Assembly: GCA_028704385.1 (NCBI GenBank)
Contig: JAQVLA010000016.1
Span: forward strand, 1 to 64,000
Source of the DNA: Bacteroidales bacterium
GTDB lineage: Bacteria > Bacteroidota > Bacteroidia > Bacteroidales > F082
Reading direction: 5' to 3'
DNA: 64,000 nt
Numbering within the stretch: position 1 is the first letter of the stretch; every line of letters starts with the position of its first letter. The position numbers were made by a program, and so were the translations under genes. Of the stretch, positions 1 through 8,476 are shown one piece after another. Below the pieces are notes generated by a model, which searched no databases, had not been told where the DNA came from, and saw only the letters and a list, made by a program, of their open reading frames with translations.

Positions 1-205
1 TTTTAAGATACTTTTCTCTGTGAATTGCTGATTCGAGATTAAACGAAAGCTCATAGTAAACTAGAATAAATGGTCTTCTGTATTTAGTTGATTTTACTAA
101 ACCTTTAGAATGAGCGGACAACCTTTCATCAAGATTTGTTGTAAAACCTATGTAAAAATTATTGTCTTTTAAACTTTTTAATACGTAATTGTAGTATTGT
201 TCCAT
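1..205 (-). CDS. GIY-YIG nuclease family protein, N-terminal part (cut by window edge)
   Basis: I read this by translating the minus strand from the ATG at 205; the frame stays open to base 1, so the C-terminus lies outside the window. The start reads MEQYYNYVLKS, then NNFYIGFTTNLDERLSAH, and later NLESAIHREKYLK. This matches the small stand-alone GIY-YIG endonucleases (UPF0213/YhbQ type): the split YV-YIG motif, the conserved Arg in the LxxRLxxH helix and the metal-binding Glu of the ESAIxREKxLK segment. The cellular role of these single-domain proteins is not settled. It begins 12 bp after the stop of a truncated four-helix-bundle gene. Confidence 0.85.
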   Translation of the reverse strand, partial: MEQYYNYVLKSLKDNNFYIGFTTNLDERLSAHSKGLVKSTKYRRPFILVYYELSFNLESAIHREKYLK

Positions 206-217
206 AGTTAGAATCAT

Positions 218-463
218 TTATTTCACAGGGCAGGCAGCTTCGGCTTCTGAATCACTCAATTTGGAAACAAAGTGTTTGGGGTATTTCCTTTTTCTAAATG
301 CTTCTGCAATATTGGCGCATACTGATCTGCTTGATCTCCGGATTTGGTCTGTCAAAGAATATGTTTCTTCTTTTGGGAATGATTTACTGAGCTGAAATAT
401 TTCTACAGCAACATTGAAAGCTAATTGATATACTTCCAACTCTTTGTGTGTTCTTATTTTCAT
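218..463 (-). pseudogene. Four-helix-bundle (S23/TIGR02436) protein, C-terminally truncated
   Basis: The 81 residues start MKIRTHKELEVYQLAF and contain the family core EETYSLTDQIRRSSRSVCANIAEAF and SKLSDSEAE. Members are normally about 115-130 residues with a long C-terminal helix pair. Here the frame ends with AACPVK just after the third helix begins, directly before the GIY-YIG gene, so the last third is missing, probably by deletion. The family is named from proteins encoded in 23S rRNA intervening sequences; Avd of diversity-generating retroelements shares the fold. Three longer copies lie at 25236, 29836 and 31232. I treat this one as a broken remnant. Confidence 0.75.
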
Positions 464-548
464 ATTAGGGTTGTTTTGGCTTCATACCTATTGGTTTCTT
501 GAGTTCTAAAACTGATTCACGCCAACTTGTAACCAAGACTTCAGATCC

Positions 549-620
549 CCCAGTCTCCTGGTCTCCATGTCTCCAAGTCACCATGTCTCCATGTCACCAA
601 GTCTCCCAGTCACTTAGTCT
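549..620. repeat. Short-word repeat tract, GTCTCC/GTCACC dialect
   Basis: Words such as AGTCTCC, ATGTCTCC, AAGTCACC and ATGTCACC follow one another with small substitutions. The tract occupies the spacer upstream of the truncated four-helix-bundle gene and ends at the stop codon of the deacetylase gene. This dialect is not used elsewhere in the window. Confidence 0.8.
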
Positions 621-1534
621 TAATTTCCCCTTTTTATAATAATTCTTTTGACCTGATTCTTAACATTTTGCCATAGCAATTCTTTCAACCATGGCAGGGG
701 TTTGTCGTTCCAGCGTTGGGGGTGGAAAGTAAGCATAGCGCTGTCTGGAAAGCTACTCTTTTCGATGGCTTTAATAATATCTTTGGTATGTTTGTATCGA
801 AACTCATCGCTCACTCGCTCATCTCTCAAATGCTCATCTTTAAAAATTGGCTTATCCCGCACCGAAAATTTGCCATCCCATCGCCTTCCGGTATCGGTTA
901 AATAATATACCTTATTAAAATCAAGATCGAAATAGGGTTCGGAGGTGATCCCAAAATCGCGGTAGTCATATTTTTTCCATAAATCCTGGTTATTGTATTT
1001 TGATTCCGGAGCTCCTTCCATGCAAATGGTTTGTACAGGTGCAAACTGCCTGAGGTAAGCAAGGTTTTTCCGGAAGCGCTCCAGGGCTTTTTGGTGGTTG
1101 CCATTGCATACAGAGAGGTCGTCGTAGTGGTAGCCGATTTCGTGGCCAAGGGAAGCTATTTGTTTGATGATGGTTTCGTTGCATGGTTTTGAGAATATAC
1201 GAAAGTAGTAGCTGCCTTTGATGCCTAGTTTGTGCTGAATTTGGGCCATGCGGAGGGCGTTGGGGTAGCGGGCTTCGACGTCGTGGCGGAGGATAATTAA
1301 ATTCAAAGATTCGGGATTCAAAGATTCAAAATTGTTGATTTGTTCTTTGTTGATTTGTTGATGGGTTGGGGGTTCGGCGTTTGGCGTTCGGGGTTTGAGG
1401 TTAGAGAAAGGTTGAGAGGGGTTGTTCTCAGACTCAGTCTTAAGCTCGATGTATTGGGCGAAGGTGATAAACGAAAAACCCCGCGTGAGCAAGGTGTTGA
1501 GGAGTTTTTCGTATGTTTTGAAGGTGAAGTCCAT
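620..1534 (-). CDS. Polysaccharide deacetylase-like protein (copy 1), with in-frame repeat insertion
   Basis: 304 residues. The motifs LRHDVE (about 82-87), GHEIGYHYDD (130-139) and a late TFHPQRW fit the NodB/CE4-like deacetylases found in surface-polysaccharide loci, where the His/Asp residues bind the metal. I infer deacetylation of a cell-wall or capsule sugar. Compared with its paralogue at 5881-6843, residues about 32-78 are extra and read like translated word repeat (HQQINKEQINN, FESLNPESLN), yet the frame is kept and all motifs survive. The gene is flanked on both sides by repeat tracts. The start at 1534 aligns with that of the paralogue. Confidence 0.75.
   Translation of the reverse strand: MDFTFKTYEKLLNTLLTRGFSFITFAQYIELKTESENNPSQPFSNLKPRTPNAEPPTHQQINKEQINNFESLNPESLNLIILRHDVEARYPNALRMAQIQHKLGIKGSYYFRIFSKPCNETIIKQIASLGHEIGYHYDDLSVCNGNHQKALERFRKNLAYLRQFAPVQTICMEGAPESKYNNQDLWKKYDYRDFGITSEPYFDLDFNKVYYLTDTGRRWDGKFSVRDKPIFKDEHLRDERVSDEFRYKHTKDIIKAIEKSSFPDSAMLTFHPQRWNDKPLPWLKELLWQNVKNQVKRIIIKRGN
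1296..1440 (-). repeat. Word-repeat tract inside the deacetylase copy 1 coding sequence
   Basis: Three dialects are joined here: GATTCAAAGATTC, then TTGTTGATTTGTTCTTTG, then GGCGTTTGGCGTTCGGGG. The same words fill nearby spacers. The paralogue at 5881-6843 has about 10 residues where this gene has about 48. Confidence 0.8.
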
Positions 1535-1803
1535 GAGGGGAGAAGAGCCAAGTTAGAAGTTAAAAGAGCCAGGTTAAAAGAGCCAAGTAAAAAGTTAAAA
1601 GGCAAAAGTGAGAAATTAGGAGGGGCTGGGTGAGAATTTGTTGATTTGTTGATTTGTTGATTTGTTCTTTGTTGATTTGTTTAGTGTTTAATGTTGATTT
1701 GTTCTTTGTTGACCTACCTCTTTTTAGTCGGTAGGCAGGTTTGTTGAGAGTTAAAAGAGCCAAGGTAAAAGTAAAAAGTAAAAAAGGAGAAATTATGGAG
1801 CGA
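1535..1803. repeat. Composite word-repeat spacer with a REP-like palindrome
   Basis: GAGCCAAGT(T/A)AAAAG words occupy about 1540-1610 and 1750-1795. GATTTGTTGATTTGTTC words occupy about 1635-1710. A palindromic piece with ACCTACC on the left and GGTAGGCAGGT on the right sits at about 1711-1741 around CTCTTTTTAGTC. No gene is supported; the frames open across the tract are low-complexity shadows. Confidence 0.8.
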
Positions 1804-2013
1804 CTATAGGTGTTGAACTTTCTTTTTGGTTTCCTCAAAATCCTTGATGATCATATTAATTAACCGTTCGGAAACATACTCTGATATTTCTCTGGAGCTT
1901 GCGTTTCTGAAAAGGGAATGATGATCCGTATTGCTTTTCTGAAGCATAGCCCAAAGACTTTTTGTTTCAGCTTCTACTGCATTGGAGAAAATTGTTTTGA
2001 TTTCCATGTTCAT
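1804..2013 (-). CDS. Small hypothetical protein, partner of the proteasome-like gene
   Basis: 69 residues starting MNMEIKTIFSNAVEAETKSL, charged and probably mostly helical, ending in a KKKVQHL tail. I do not recognise a family. The start lies 3 bp after the stop of the upstream proteasome-like gene, so the two are probably co-transcribed and possibly coupled. The composition is that of a normal protein, unlike the repeat-derived frames next to it. Confidence 0.55.
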   Translation of the reverse strand: MNMEIKTIFSNAVEAETKSLWAMLQKSNTDHHSLFRNASSREISEYVSERLINMIIKDFEETKKKVQHL

Positions 2014-2016
2014 CTC

Positions 2017-3300
2017 TTATTTCTTCAAGTAAGTGTTAAAAAAGTGACTATTTAGCTCGGGATTAAAATAGTGTTTGCGTTTGATCCAAATAAAACCATC
2101 ACCCTTTGAAATGATTGCAACATCCACTGGGCCACCAACATTTTCTTCGGCAAAAGTAATCCTTCTTTTTAAATAAGTCAAGTAAATAAGGCTTTCGGCC
2201 ATCTCGGCAAGATCTTCTTTGGAGAGGCTGCTTACAGCATTCATCAGCGGAACGATATAACGCTCATTTCTAATTTGATTGTTTAGGTTAATAAATTCAT
2301 CAATGATTGATTTTGTGTTCAAACCTTGTATTTGAGTTCTCAGGACCTCATGTTCGACCCCTATATTACTCAAGATAGCATCATTGTATTTTTTAAGCAA
2401 TGAACCGAAATTTTCCATGTAAATGCTATCCAAAGTTGGGTCTACACCTGAAAGAATTGTATCAATCACATCTGTTTGAGCAAAAGGCCTGATTATTCCG
2501 CTATTGCTATCAGAAACGGTTCCGCTCATTTGTTCATCAATATAATAGCGTAGCTTATCGTCAACAACATCGGCAATATGGACGGGGATTAAACGTGGAT
2601 AGATTTCGGAATCGCCATAGCCAACAAAAATCAAACCTGTATATCCCGAAAAATCATTTTTTGAACGTATTATCTCAAATAGAATTTGATGAAACAATGA
2701 AGTGACTTAATTTATTTCTTTCAAGATTTCGAAACTTCCTAAAACATCGATAGTTACCGGACTTGTGAATTCAAGAAAAGAATCAAAGTCCCAATTTGCA
2801 AAGTCATCACAAATAGCGTCACCCTGACTTAACGTATCTTTAATTTTTACAAGAAAAGGAGCAAATCGTTCGCGAAAAGCCTGATTTATTTGATCCTCTT
2901 CCATGTTTTTTAAATCAGGATTTTGATCCTCAAACACTTCTACCAAATTCTTCAATAATTTCCAGGAAGTTTGGGCAAGGTAATTCTTTTGAAGGTCATT
3001 AGAGGTGAAATAATTGTTCTTTTGAAGAAAGCCAATAAAATCACTTACATATTCAGAAAGGTGGTTAAAAGAATTGTCTTTAAGCTGTTTGCGATATACT
3101 TTGATTATCACTTCCCAGGGGGTACTCATAAAACTTGCTGAATTATAAAGCATTACCCCAACCGGATGGTGCTTAGACAAAGAAAATATTTTGTTTGCCT
3201 TGTTGAAAATTTTTCTGCCGTTATACCCATCAATGGTTACAGCACTGTCAGCGGCGATTGCAATGGCTTGTTTATTCAATATTCCTAAAACTGCTGTCAT
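2017..3300 (-). pseudogene. Proteasome-beta-like Ntn-hydrolase gene interrupted by an in-frame stop
   Basis: Two open frames (3300-2707, 197 residues; 2697-2017, about 226 residues) are in the same phase and separated by one TAA at 2709-2707, so they are one gene of about 427 residues with a nonsense codon at position 198. The N-terminus reads Met-Thr-AVLGILNKQAIAIAADSAVT. This resembles the 20S/HslV/Anbu beta-subunit start, in which the Thr after Met becomes the nucleophile and the AADSxVT segment carries the structural Asp. RKIFNKANKIFSL is a plausible site for the catalytic Lys. The C-terminal half, with GYTGLIFVGYGDSEIYPR, is unassigned. The second frame could start at the TTG at 2697, so expression as two pieces is not excluded. 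Confidence 0.65.
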
Positions 3301-3431
3301 AGAGGGCTTGGTTTTTTTTAAATTGAGCTAACATTATGTGTGCAATAAGCATAATTTGTTTGTCAAGATATTCACTTGTATGGAAGCTTGTGGTGGTGTG
3401 GTTTGCATTTTTGATTTACTGCATGTATTAA
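3301..3431. other. Upstream region of the proteasome-like gene
   Basis: 131 bp of AT-rich DNA without word repeats. It should hold the promoter of the minus-strand gene starting at 3300, but I see no good TTTG-N19-TAnnTTTG pair. Confidence 0.3.
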
Positions 3432-3545
3432 TCAGAATTTAGTTCTTTTTAAGCAAATGTAGTGAAAAAGAATAAAAAGCAAGAATCCTATTAAAATCCC
3501 CAGCCCATTGGCCAACAGATCATTCACATTAAAAGCCCGGATTAG
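3432..3545 (-). pseudogene. VanZ-like gene remnant (C-terminal end only)
   Basis: Translating the minus strand gives LIRAFNVNDLLANGLGILIG and then a hydrophobic helix, FLLFILFHYICLKRTKF, followed by a stop at 3434-3432. This matches the last third of the intact VanZ-like protein at 8615-8977 (SYNINDLLANLLGILVGFAL). The sequence upstream dissolves into word repeat (AATAGCCAATAGCC), so about two thirds of the gene is gone. It is the second broken VanZ copy in the window. Confidence 0.75.
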
Positions 3546-3724
3546 CTTTTGGCTATTGGCTATTTGAGGTTGCCTTTTGAGTAGGTTAGCTTGTTAGCGA
3601 GTTAGCTTGTTATGATTCAAAGAATTGAGATTGAGGTTGAGGATTCATAGATAGAATGGATTTAAAGATTAGCTACAAAAGTAACAGGGAGTAATCCAGT
3701 CAGGAAGCGACTTTGGCGAATTCA
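3546..3724. repeat. Word-repeat spacer, GTTAGCTTGTTAGCGA dialect
   Basis: TTGGCTATTGGCTATT, then GTTAGCTTGTTAGCGAGTTA, then GATTGAGGTTGAGG words. The final 60 bp before the ATPase stop codon show no repeat and no recognisable feature. Confidence 0.6.
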
Positions 3725-4939
3725 TTACAAGCTATCAGACAATAAAAAGTCTGCGATGTATAAATGTCTTACCCCTTCTATGGAATCTTTCCAAAAGTCG
3801 TCCATTGTTACTACATATTTTGGATAGTGGTCTTCCACTGCGAGAAGGGGAGAAAATTCTCTTTCAACTGTTTGTTTGCTTTCCAATTTAAAAGCTACCT
3901 GAATATAGATTTTCTCTCCGTGTTTTTCGGCGATAAAGTCAATTTCTTTATTATCAAGCTTTCCAATATATACCTGAAATCCTCTTCTTTTTAATTCCAA
4001 AAAAACAATATTTTCCAATATTCCCGAAATCATCCGGTCCCGGTAGCCCATGGTCGCATATACAAGCGAAACATCACTTGCATAAAACTTTTCCTGTGTT
4101 TTAAGTATTTCCTTTCCTTTAATATCATAACGGGGAACACGGTATAAGATAAACGCACCTTCAAGCGCATGCAGATAATTATAAATGGTATTGATATCGG
4201 TTTTACGTTGTTGATTTTTGAAATAATCGGCCACATTCTTACCCGAAAAGGGATTTCCGATATTGTCAAATGCATATCGGATAACGCGTTCAAGCAATTC
4301 GACTTCCCGTATTTTGTAACGCTGAACGGTATCCCGCAGAATGACCGAAGAATATATATCACGAACTACTTTATAAGCTGTTTCTTCATCGTAATTTACG
4401 GTATGAATCACCGGAAAACCTCCCATACGCAGATAAGCTGTAAAAGAATTGATCTTTGTTTCCTCCTCAGGAAAATAGTGATTTCTAAAATCCAAAAACT
4501 CCCGGAAAGAAAGTGTAAAAACAGGAATTTCGACATAGCGACCTGCTAGATAAGTGGCCAGTTCGGAGGAAAGCAAATGCGAATTGGAACCGGTAATATA
4601 GATATCCGTATTAAAATCTACCAAAAAAGAGTTGACAGCTTTTTCCCAGCCATCCACTTCCTGGATTTCGTCTAATAACAGATAACTTTTCTTATCCTGT
4701 TGTATCTTTTCTTTTACATATTGATACAATTTCTGTGCTGAGGTAAACTCAGAAAAGGCAAAACTCTCAAAATTTACTGAAATAAGCTGGTCCTCTCTTA
4801 CGCCTGAACTTAATAATGCCTCCTTAAGCAAACGCAAGACGGTTGATTTTCCCGATCGTCTGATTCCTGTAATGATCTTTATCTGTGGTTTGTTGATAAA
4901 GTTCTTTAACTGTTCAATATAGATTGGTCTTGAAATCAT
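3725..4939 (-). CDS. ATP-binding protein, AAA_14 + DUF4143 (paralogue 1 of 4)
   Basis: 404 residues. Walker A is GIRRSGKST (residues 25-33) and Walker B YLLLDEIQEV (86-95). An arginine-rich sensor region contains the ITGSNSHLLS segment. The C-terminal DUF4143 part has a nuclease-like NKEIDFIAEKHGEKIYIQV core with the D..E.K pattern of the PD-(D/E)XK fold. Family members are widespread in Bacteroidota accessory regions and their function is not established; ATP-dependent nucleic-acid or defence roles are often suggested. Upstream there is a TATTTTTG box at 4966-4959 like the -7 element of this phylum, but no matching TTTG at the right distance. Confidence 0.85.
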   Translation of the reverse strand: MISRPIYIEQLKNFINKPQIKIITGIRRSGKSTVLRLLKEALLSSGVREDQLISVNFESFAFSEFTSAQKLYQYVKEKIQQDKKSYLLLDEIQEVDGWEKAVNSFLVDFNTDIYITGSNSHLLSSELATYLAGRYVEIPVFTLSFREFLDFRNHYFPEEETKINSFTAYLRMGGFPVIHTVNYDEETAYKVVRDIYSSVILRDTVQRYKIREVELLERVIRYAFDNIGNPFSGKNVADYFKNQQRKTDINTIYNYLHALEGAFILYRVPRYDIKGKEILKTQEKFYASDVSLVYATMGYRDRMISGILENIVFLELKRRGFQVYIGKLDNKEIDFIAEKHGEKIYIQVAFKLESKQTVEREFSPLLAVEDHYPKYVVTMDDFWKDSIEGVRHLYIADFLLSDSL

Positions 4940-5880
4940 TTTCTTAAGAGTATAACCACAAAAATAGTCATTTATTTAGAGTTTTTAGGGTTATAGGCAT
5001 AAAAACATTTTCTTTTGTTTTGAGATATGAGATTTTGCTGTTAGCGGGTTAGCTTGTTAAGATTCAAAAATTCAAGATTCAAGATTCAAATATTCAAAAT
5101 TGTTGATGTGTTCTTTGTTGATTTGTTGATTTGAAGCTTGTTGATTTGTTCTTTGTTCTTTGTTGATTTGTTGATTTGTTGATTTGAAGCTTGTTGATTT
5201 GTTGATTTGAAGCTTGTTGATTTGTTGATTTGTTCTTTGTTCTTTGTTGATTTGAAGCTTGTTGATTTGTTCTTTGTTCTTTGTTGATTTGTTCTTTGTT
5301 GAGGGTTAAAAGAGCCAAGGCAGAAGCGATGCCCTGCGATGCCCTGCGATGCCCTGCGATGCCCTGCGATGCCCTGAGCCTGCCGAAGGGAGCCTGCCGA
5401 AGGGTAAAAAGAGCCAAGAGCCAAGAGCCAAGTGGTGAAGAATGAAAAAAGAAAAATGGAAAATGAAAAATGAAGAGTGGGAAGCTGTTTATTTGGAGAT
5501 GATTTATTTTGATTTCGGATACGAGCCAATAGCTCCCGCTTAGCGGGACAAGTAGCCAAGAGCCAATAGCCAAGGAAAAAGAGCCAAGGCAGAAGTAAAA
5601 AGAGCCAAGTAAAGAGTAAAAAGAGCCAAGGCAGGATTATTTGAAGATTTGAAATTCAAAGATTCAAAGATTCAAGATTCAAAGATTTAAAGATTGTTGA
5701 TTTGTTGATTTGTTTTTTGTTGATCTGTCTCCCGCTGGTCGCCAGACAGGTTTGTTCTTTGTTGATCTGTTGATCTGTTGATTTGTTCTTTGTTCTTTGT
5801 TGATTTGTTGATTTGAAGCTTGTTGATTTGTTGAGAGGAAAAAGAGCCAAGAGTCGAAACCAGCTTGTTCATATGCTAAA
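4940..5880. repeat. Long word-repeat region (INKEQ-type) with GATGCCCTGC and REP-like units
   Basis: After about 90 bp of ordinary promoter-like DNA come roughly 850 bp of words. GATTCAAGATTC occupies about 5050-5095 and 5640-5695. GATTTGTTGATTTGAAGCTTG and TTGTTCTTTGTTC words fill about 5096-5300 and 5696-5835. GCGATGCCCT is repeated four times (about 5327-5372). CCTGCCGAAGGGAG pairs lie at 5378-5404, and GAGCCAAG words at about 5305, 5407-5433 and 5580-5635. GAAAAATGGAAAATG words lie at about 5450-5480. A palindrome CTGTCTCCCGCTGGTCGCC..CAGG lies at 5725-5750. Frames across it encode only repetitive NKSTNQQ-like peptide and are rejected as genes. Confidence 0.85.
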
Positions 5881-6843
5881 TCAGAAACGCACCAAGCCTC
5901 TTTTCACCACATTTTTCAATCGCTGTAAAACCAACTCCTTTAGCCAAAACACATGGTTGTCGGTCCAGCGCTGGGGGTGAAACGTCATCATAATCTTATC
6001 GGGAAGGCGTCCTTCGTTGGCAGCCCTGATGATCTGCTCAGTAGAATGAAACACCAAGCCCTGCTTTACCCACTCCTCCTGCTGTGACACTTTATCACGC
6101 ACGCTCACATTCCACCCGTCCCAGCAACGACCGGTATCGGTGAGGTAAAAAAACTGGTTGAAATCCAGATCAAAATAGGGTTCGGCTGTTATAGAGAACA
6201 GTGAATAGTGGACAGTGGACAGTGGATTTGTTGAAATGTTAGCTTGTTGGCTTGTTATCTTGTTAGCAGGTTGATTTGTTGCCCTTCGACTTGCCTCGAC
6301 TCCGCTCGGCAACCATCGCTCAGGGTAAAATTTGTTGATTTGTTGAGGATTTGAAGATTCGAGATTCAATGATTCGAGGAGCTGTGGGGTGAGGGGTTGC
6401 TTCCATAGATCACGGTTGTCGTATTTTGAGAGGGGGGCTCCTTCCATGGTGATGGTGCTAACAGGAGCAAACTGACGCAGGTGGGCCAGGTTTTTCTGGA
6501 AGCGTTTCAATGCTGCTTCATGGTTGCCTTTGCACACCGACAGATCATCGTAATGATAGCCCACCTCATGGCCAAGGGCAGCGATCTGGCTGATGATTCG
6601 ATCATTGTCCGCAACCGGGAAAAGCCGGAAATAATAGGAACCCATGATGCCCATCCTATGTTCTGTGCGGGCGAAAATGAGTGCTTTGTTGTAATCGTCC
6701 TCCACATCGTGACGTAAGATAATCACACGCCCCTCGGACGGGGATGACGCAGCAAAATTGTGCAGGGTAGAAAACAAAAAACCCCGATTACTCAGGGTTT
6801 CAAGAAGTGATGCAAGGGTGGTATATGTAAAATCGAGTGACAT
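5881..6843 (-). CDS. Polysaccharide deacetylase-like protein (copy 2), with a different in-frame repeat insertion
   Basis: 320 residues, paralogous to 620-1534. LRHDVE is at about 43-48, GHEVGYHYDD at 91-100, and TFHPQRW lies near the C-terminus, as in NodB-like deacetylases. The region between DLWK and ITAEPYFDLDF is about 69 residues long, against about 8 in the paralogue. The extra part is repeat-derived: LLESLNLESS, NPQQINK, ITSQQANIST. The site that carries the insertion in copy 1 is normal here, so the two insertions are independent. The stop is 17 bp upstream of the VanZ remnant's coding end, matching a VanZ-deacetylase gene order that occurs twice. Confidence 0.75.
   Translation of the reverse strand: MSLDFTYTTLASLLETLSNRGFLFSTLHNFAASSPSEGRVIILRHDVEDDYNKALIFARTEHRMGIMGSYYFRLFPVADNDRIISQIAALGHEVGYHYDDLSVCKGNHEAALKRFQKNLAHLRQFAPVSTITMEGAPLSKYDNRDLWKQPLTPQLLESLNLESSNPQQINKFYPERWLPSGVEASRRATNQPANKITSQQANISTNPLSTVHYSLFSITAEPYFDLDFNQFFYLTDTGRCWDGWNVSVRDKVSQQEEWVKQGLVFHSTEQIIRAANEGRLPDKIMMTFHPQRWTDNHVFWLKELVLQRLKNVVKRGLVRF
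6190..6405 (-). repeat. Word-repeat tract inside the deacetylase copy 2 coding sequence
   Basis: Contains ACAGTGGACAGTGGA words, GTTAGCTTGTTGGCTTG words, a CTTCGACTTGCCTCGACTCC REP-like piece, GATTTGTTGATTTG words and GATTCGAGATTCAATGATTC words. The total length keeps the reading frame and contains no stop on the coding strand. Confidence 0.8.
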
Positions 6844-6860
6844 ATTAAATTGACTTCGGG

Positions 6861-7050
6861 TTAATTTGTGTGAAATTGTTTAAGCCATGGCCTGCCCACA
6901 GAGGCCAACAACCAAGCTATTCCAACACCGAGCAGGTTGGCCATCAGATCGTTGATGTTGAAAGCTCGGTAAGGTAGCAAATATTGAAGACCTTCGGTTG
7001 CTGCTGCGAAAAGTAAGCCAAGGAGGAGCCAGGTTAGTTGTAGGTTTTTG
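6861..7050 (-). pseudogene. VanZ-like gene remnant (C-terminal half)
   Basis: Minus-strand translation gives LLLGLLFAAATEGLQYLLPY, RAFNINDLMANLLGVGIAWL and a stop at 6863-6861. It aligns with residues about 70-120 of the intact copy at 8615-8977, including the ATEGLQYLLPYR core. The 5' half is replaced by GATTTGTTGATTTG words leading to the left end of the IS. The ATG-initiated frame here (6880-7122) is out of phase with this match and is a shadow. Confidence 0.8.
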
Positions 7051-7107
7051 GTTATTGATTTGTTGATTTGTTCTGTGTTGATTCGTTGATTTGTTCTTTG
7101 CTGATCT

Positions 7108-7115
7108 GTCTCTTT
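7108..7115. repeat. Left copy of 8-bp target-site duplication
   Basis: GTCTCTTT directly outside the left IS inverted repeat; the same octamer is at 8528-8535. Eight base pairs is the usual duplication length of ISL3-type elements. Confidence 0.9.
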
Positions 7116-7152
7116 GGCTCAACAGAAATAGCCGGTGGGGAAAAGAAATCCA

Positions 7153-8151
7153 TCAAGCAAAGATTAAAGACACCCGATAGAGGAAAAAACTCACATCAGT
7201 TATGCCCCTGAACACTGACCTGAATGCTTTAATTTTCCCGTTGAAGTTTTCTGCTAATGCATTGGTGCTTCTGTTTTTGAAATAATTGAGTATTGTTTTC
7301 TGGTGTAGTTTAATAGAATTGGCAGCAGTGATAAAGGATTCATAACCATATTTATCGATTTTTTGATACCATTTATTAAGCATTATTAACGCCTGCTGTT
7401 CTGATTGAGCAGTTTGATAAATGTTCCTGAACATCATCGTGAGCTGGTAAGCCTTTTTGAGATCTGGAAAGAGATCGAACAGTATCTGTGCCCGTTGTGT
7501 TTGTTTTTGAGTCCATTGTTTTTCGGTTTTAAACAACAGGTAACGGCTTCTGGCCAGTAATTGCTTGAGCGTATCTCCATTAGAAAAGACTCTTGGTTTA
7601 TAGCGTTCACCCTGCTCGCGGGCCTGTAGGGCTAGTTGATTCTCCAGGTCAATGGCCTGCCAGCGGTATTTGATACGCATTTCCTGTAGCGCCTCTGTTG
7701 GCAGTTGCTGTACATGAAAACGATCTGATACCAGGTCGGCCTGTGGAAAGCTGTTTTCAGCAATGAGCTCCATGTTTTTGGCCAGATCCAGGGTTATTTC
7801 TTTTACTTCTTCACGTTTTCCTCTTGGAATCTGCTGTAAAAGTGCGGTAACTTCTTGCGAACGTGTGCCTTGTACCATGGCTACAAGTGAACCCTTCTGG
7901 GTATGTGCTTCGGTGTTGGTTACAACGGTATAGAGTTCTCCTTCTGATAAGGCTACTTCATCAATGCTGAGCTTTTCTCCCATATTGTCTTCAAAAAGTA
8001 TCCATTGTTCAGCATGATCCAGCTGATTCCATTGCCAGTAGCCACTCAGGTAGTCTTTGTATTGTTTGGCCAGTGTGCTGCCATCTACTTGAAAGTATTT
8101 GCCAATGCTATTGGCACTTACCGGAAAGTTATCTAAGTAGCTCTTTTAAAA
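7153..8151 (-). CDS. ISL3-like (ISAon1 family) DDE transposase, catalytic part
   Basis: The ATG-initiated frame is 7983-7153 (276 residues), but the same phase is open upstream to about 8151, inside the end of the N-terminal frame. It adds LDNFPVSANSIGKYF and GYWQWNQLDHAEQWILFED before that Met, so the Met is internal. Motifs of the DDE_Tnp_ISL3 domain are visible: SIDEVAL, DLVSDRFHV and ALAENFNGKIKAF, which give the D-D-E set. The frame lies +1 relative to the upstream frame, so a programmed shift near the A/T-rich overlap at about 8130-8150, or a single-base change, is needed for a fused product. Confidence 0.85.
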
Positions 8152-8476
8152 AAGCACCAAACTCATTGGTGTATTTTGTGCCTTTGGTGTTTAAATCCCA
8201 GGTGCTGGTCAGCACTTCTCCGGTCTGCTTATTAAGCCATTTGCGTCGGCGTACATAAAGGATTACTCCCTTGCCTCTCAAAGGAAAATCAAGTATGTTT
8301 TTGCCTTGTGTAAATCCTTTTGATTCATAATCACCCTTGGGAAAGTCCTGAGGAATATTGTTTCTCTCATCCAGGTGAAAGACTAGCTTTCCGGCTTGTT
8401 CTTTTATGGCTACCAGCTCAAAATAATCCAGCATCTCGGCAGGTAGCAAATAGCGAATTATATCTTGTGTTTCCAT
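8129..8476 (-). CDS. ISAon1-type transposase N-terminal region protein
   Basis: 115 residues starting METQDIIRYLLPAEMLDYFE. LPAEMLDYFELV and the later RRRKWLNKQTGEVL are typical of the N-terminal, DNA-binding part of two-frame ISAon1/ISL3-like transposases. It ends FLKELLR at 8129 within the start of the catalytic frame. The ATG is 13 bp inside the right inverted repeat. Confidence 0.85.
   Translation of the reverse strand: METQDIIRYLLPAEMLDYFELVAIKEQAGKLVFHLDERNNIPQDFPKGDYESKGFTQGKNILDFPLRGKGVILYVRRRKWLNKQTGEVLTSTWDLNTKGTKYTNEFGAFLKELLR

Noticed and set aside
5086..5872. Open frames of 60-160 residues rich in NKSTNQQ and KEQINK
   Set aside because: They are translations of GATTTGTTGATTTGTTC words in several frames, without start context or conserved sequence.
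6880..7122. 80-residue minus-strand frame
   Set aside because: Out of phase with the VanZ remnant that explains this DNA better.
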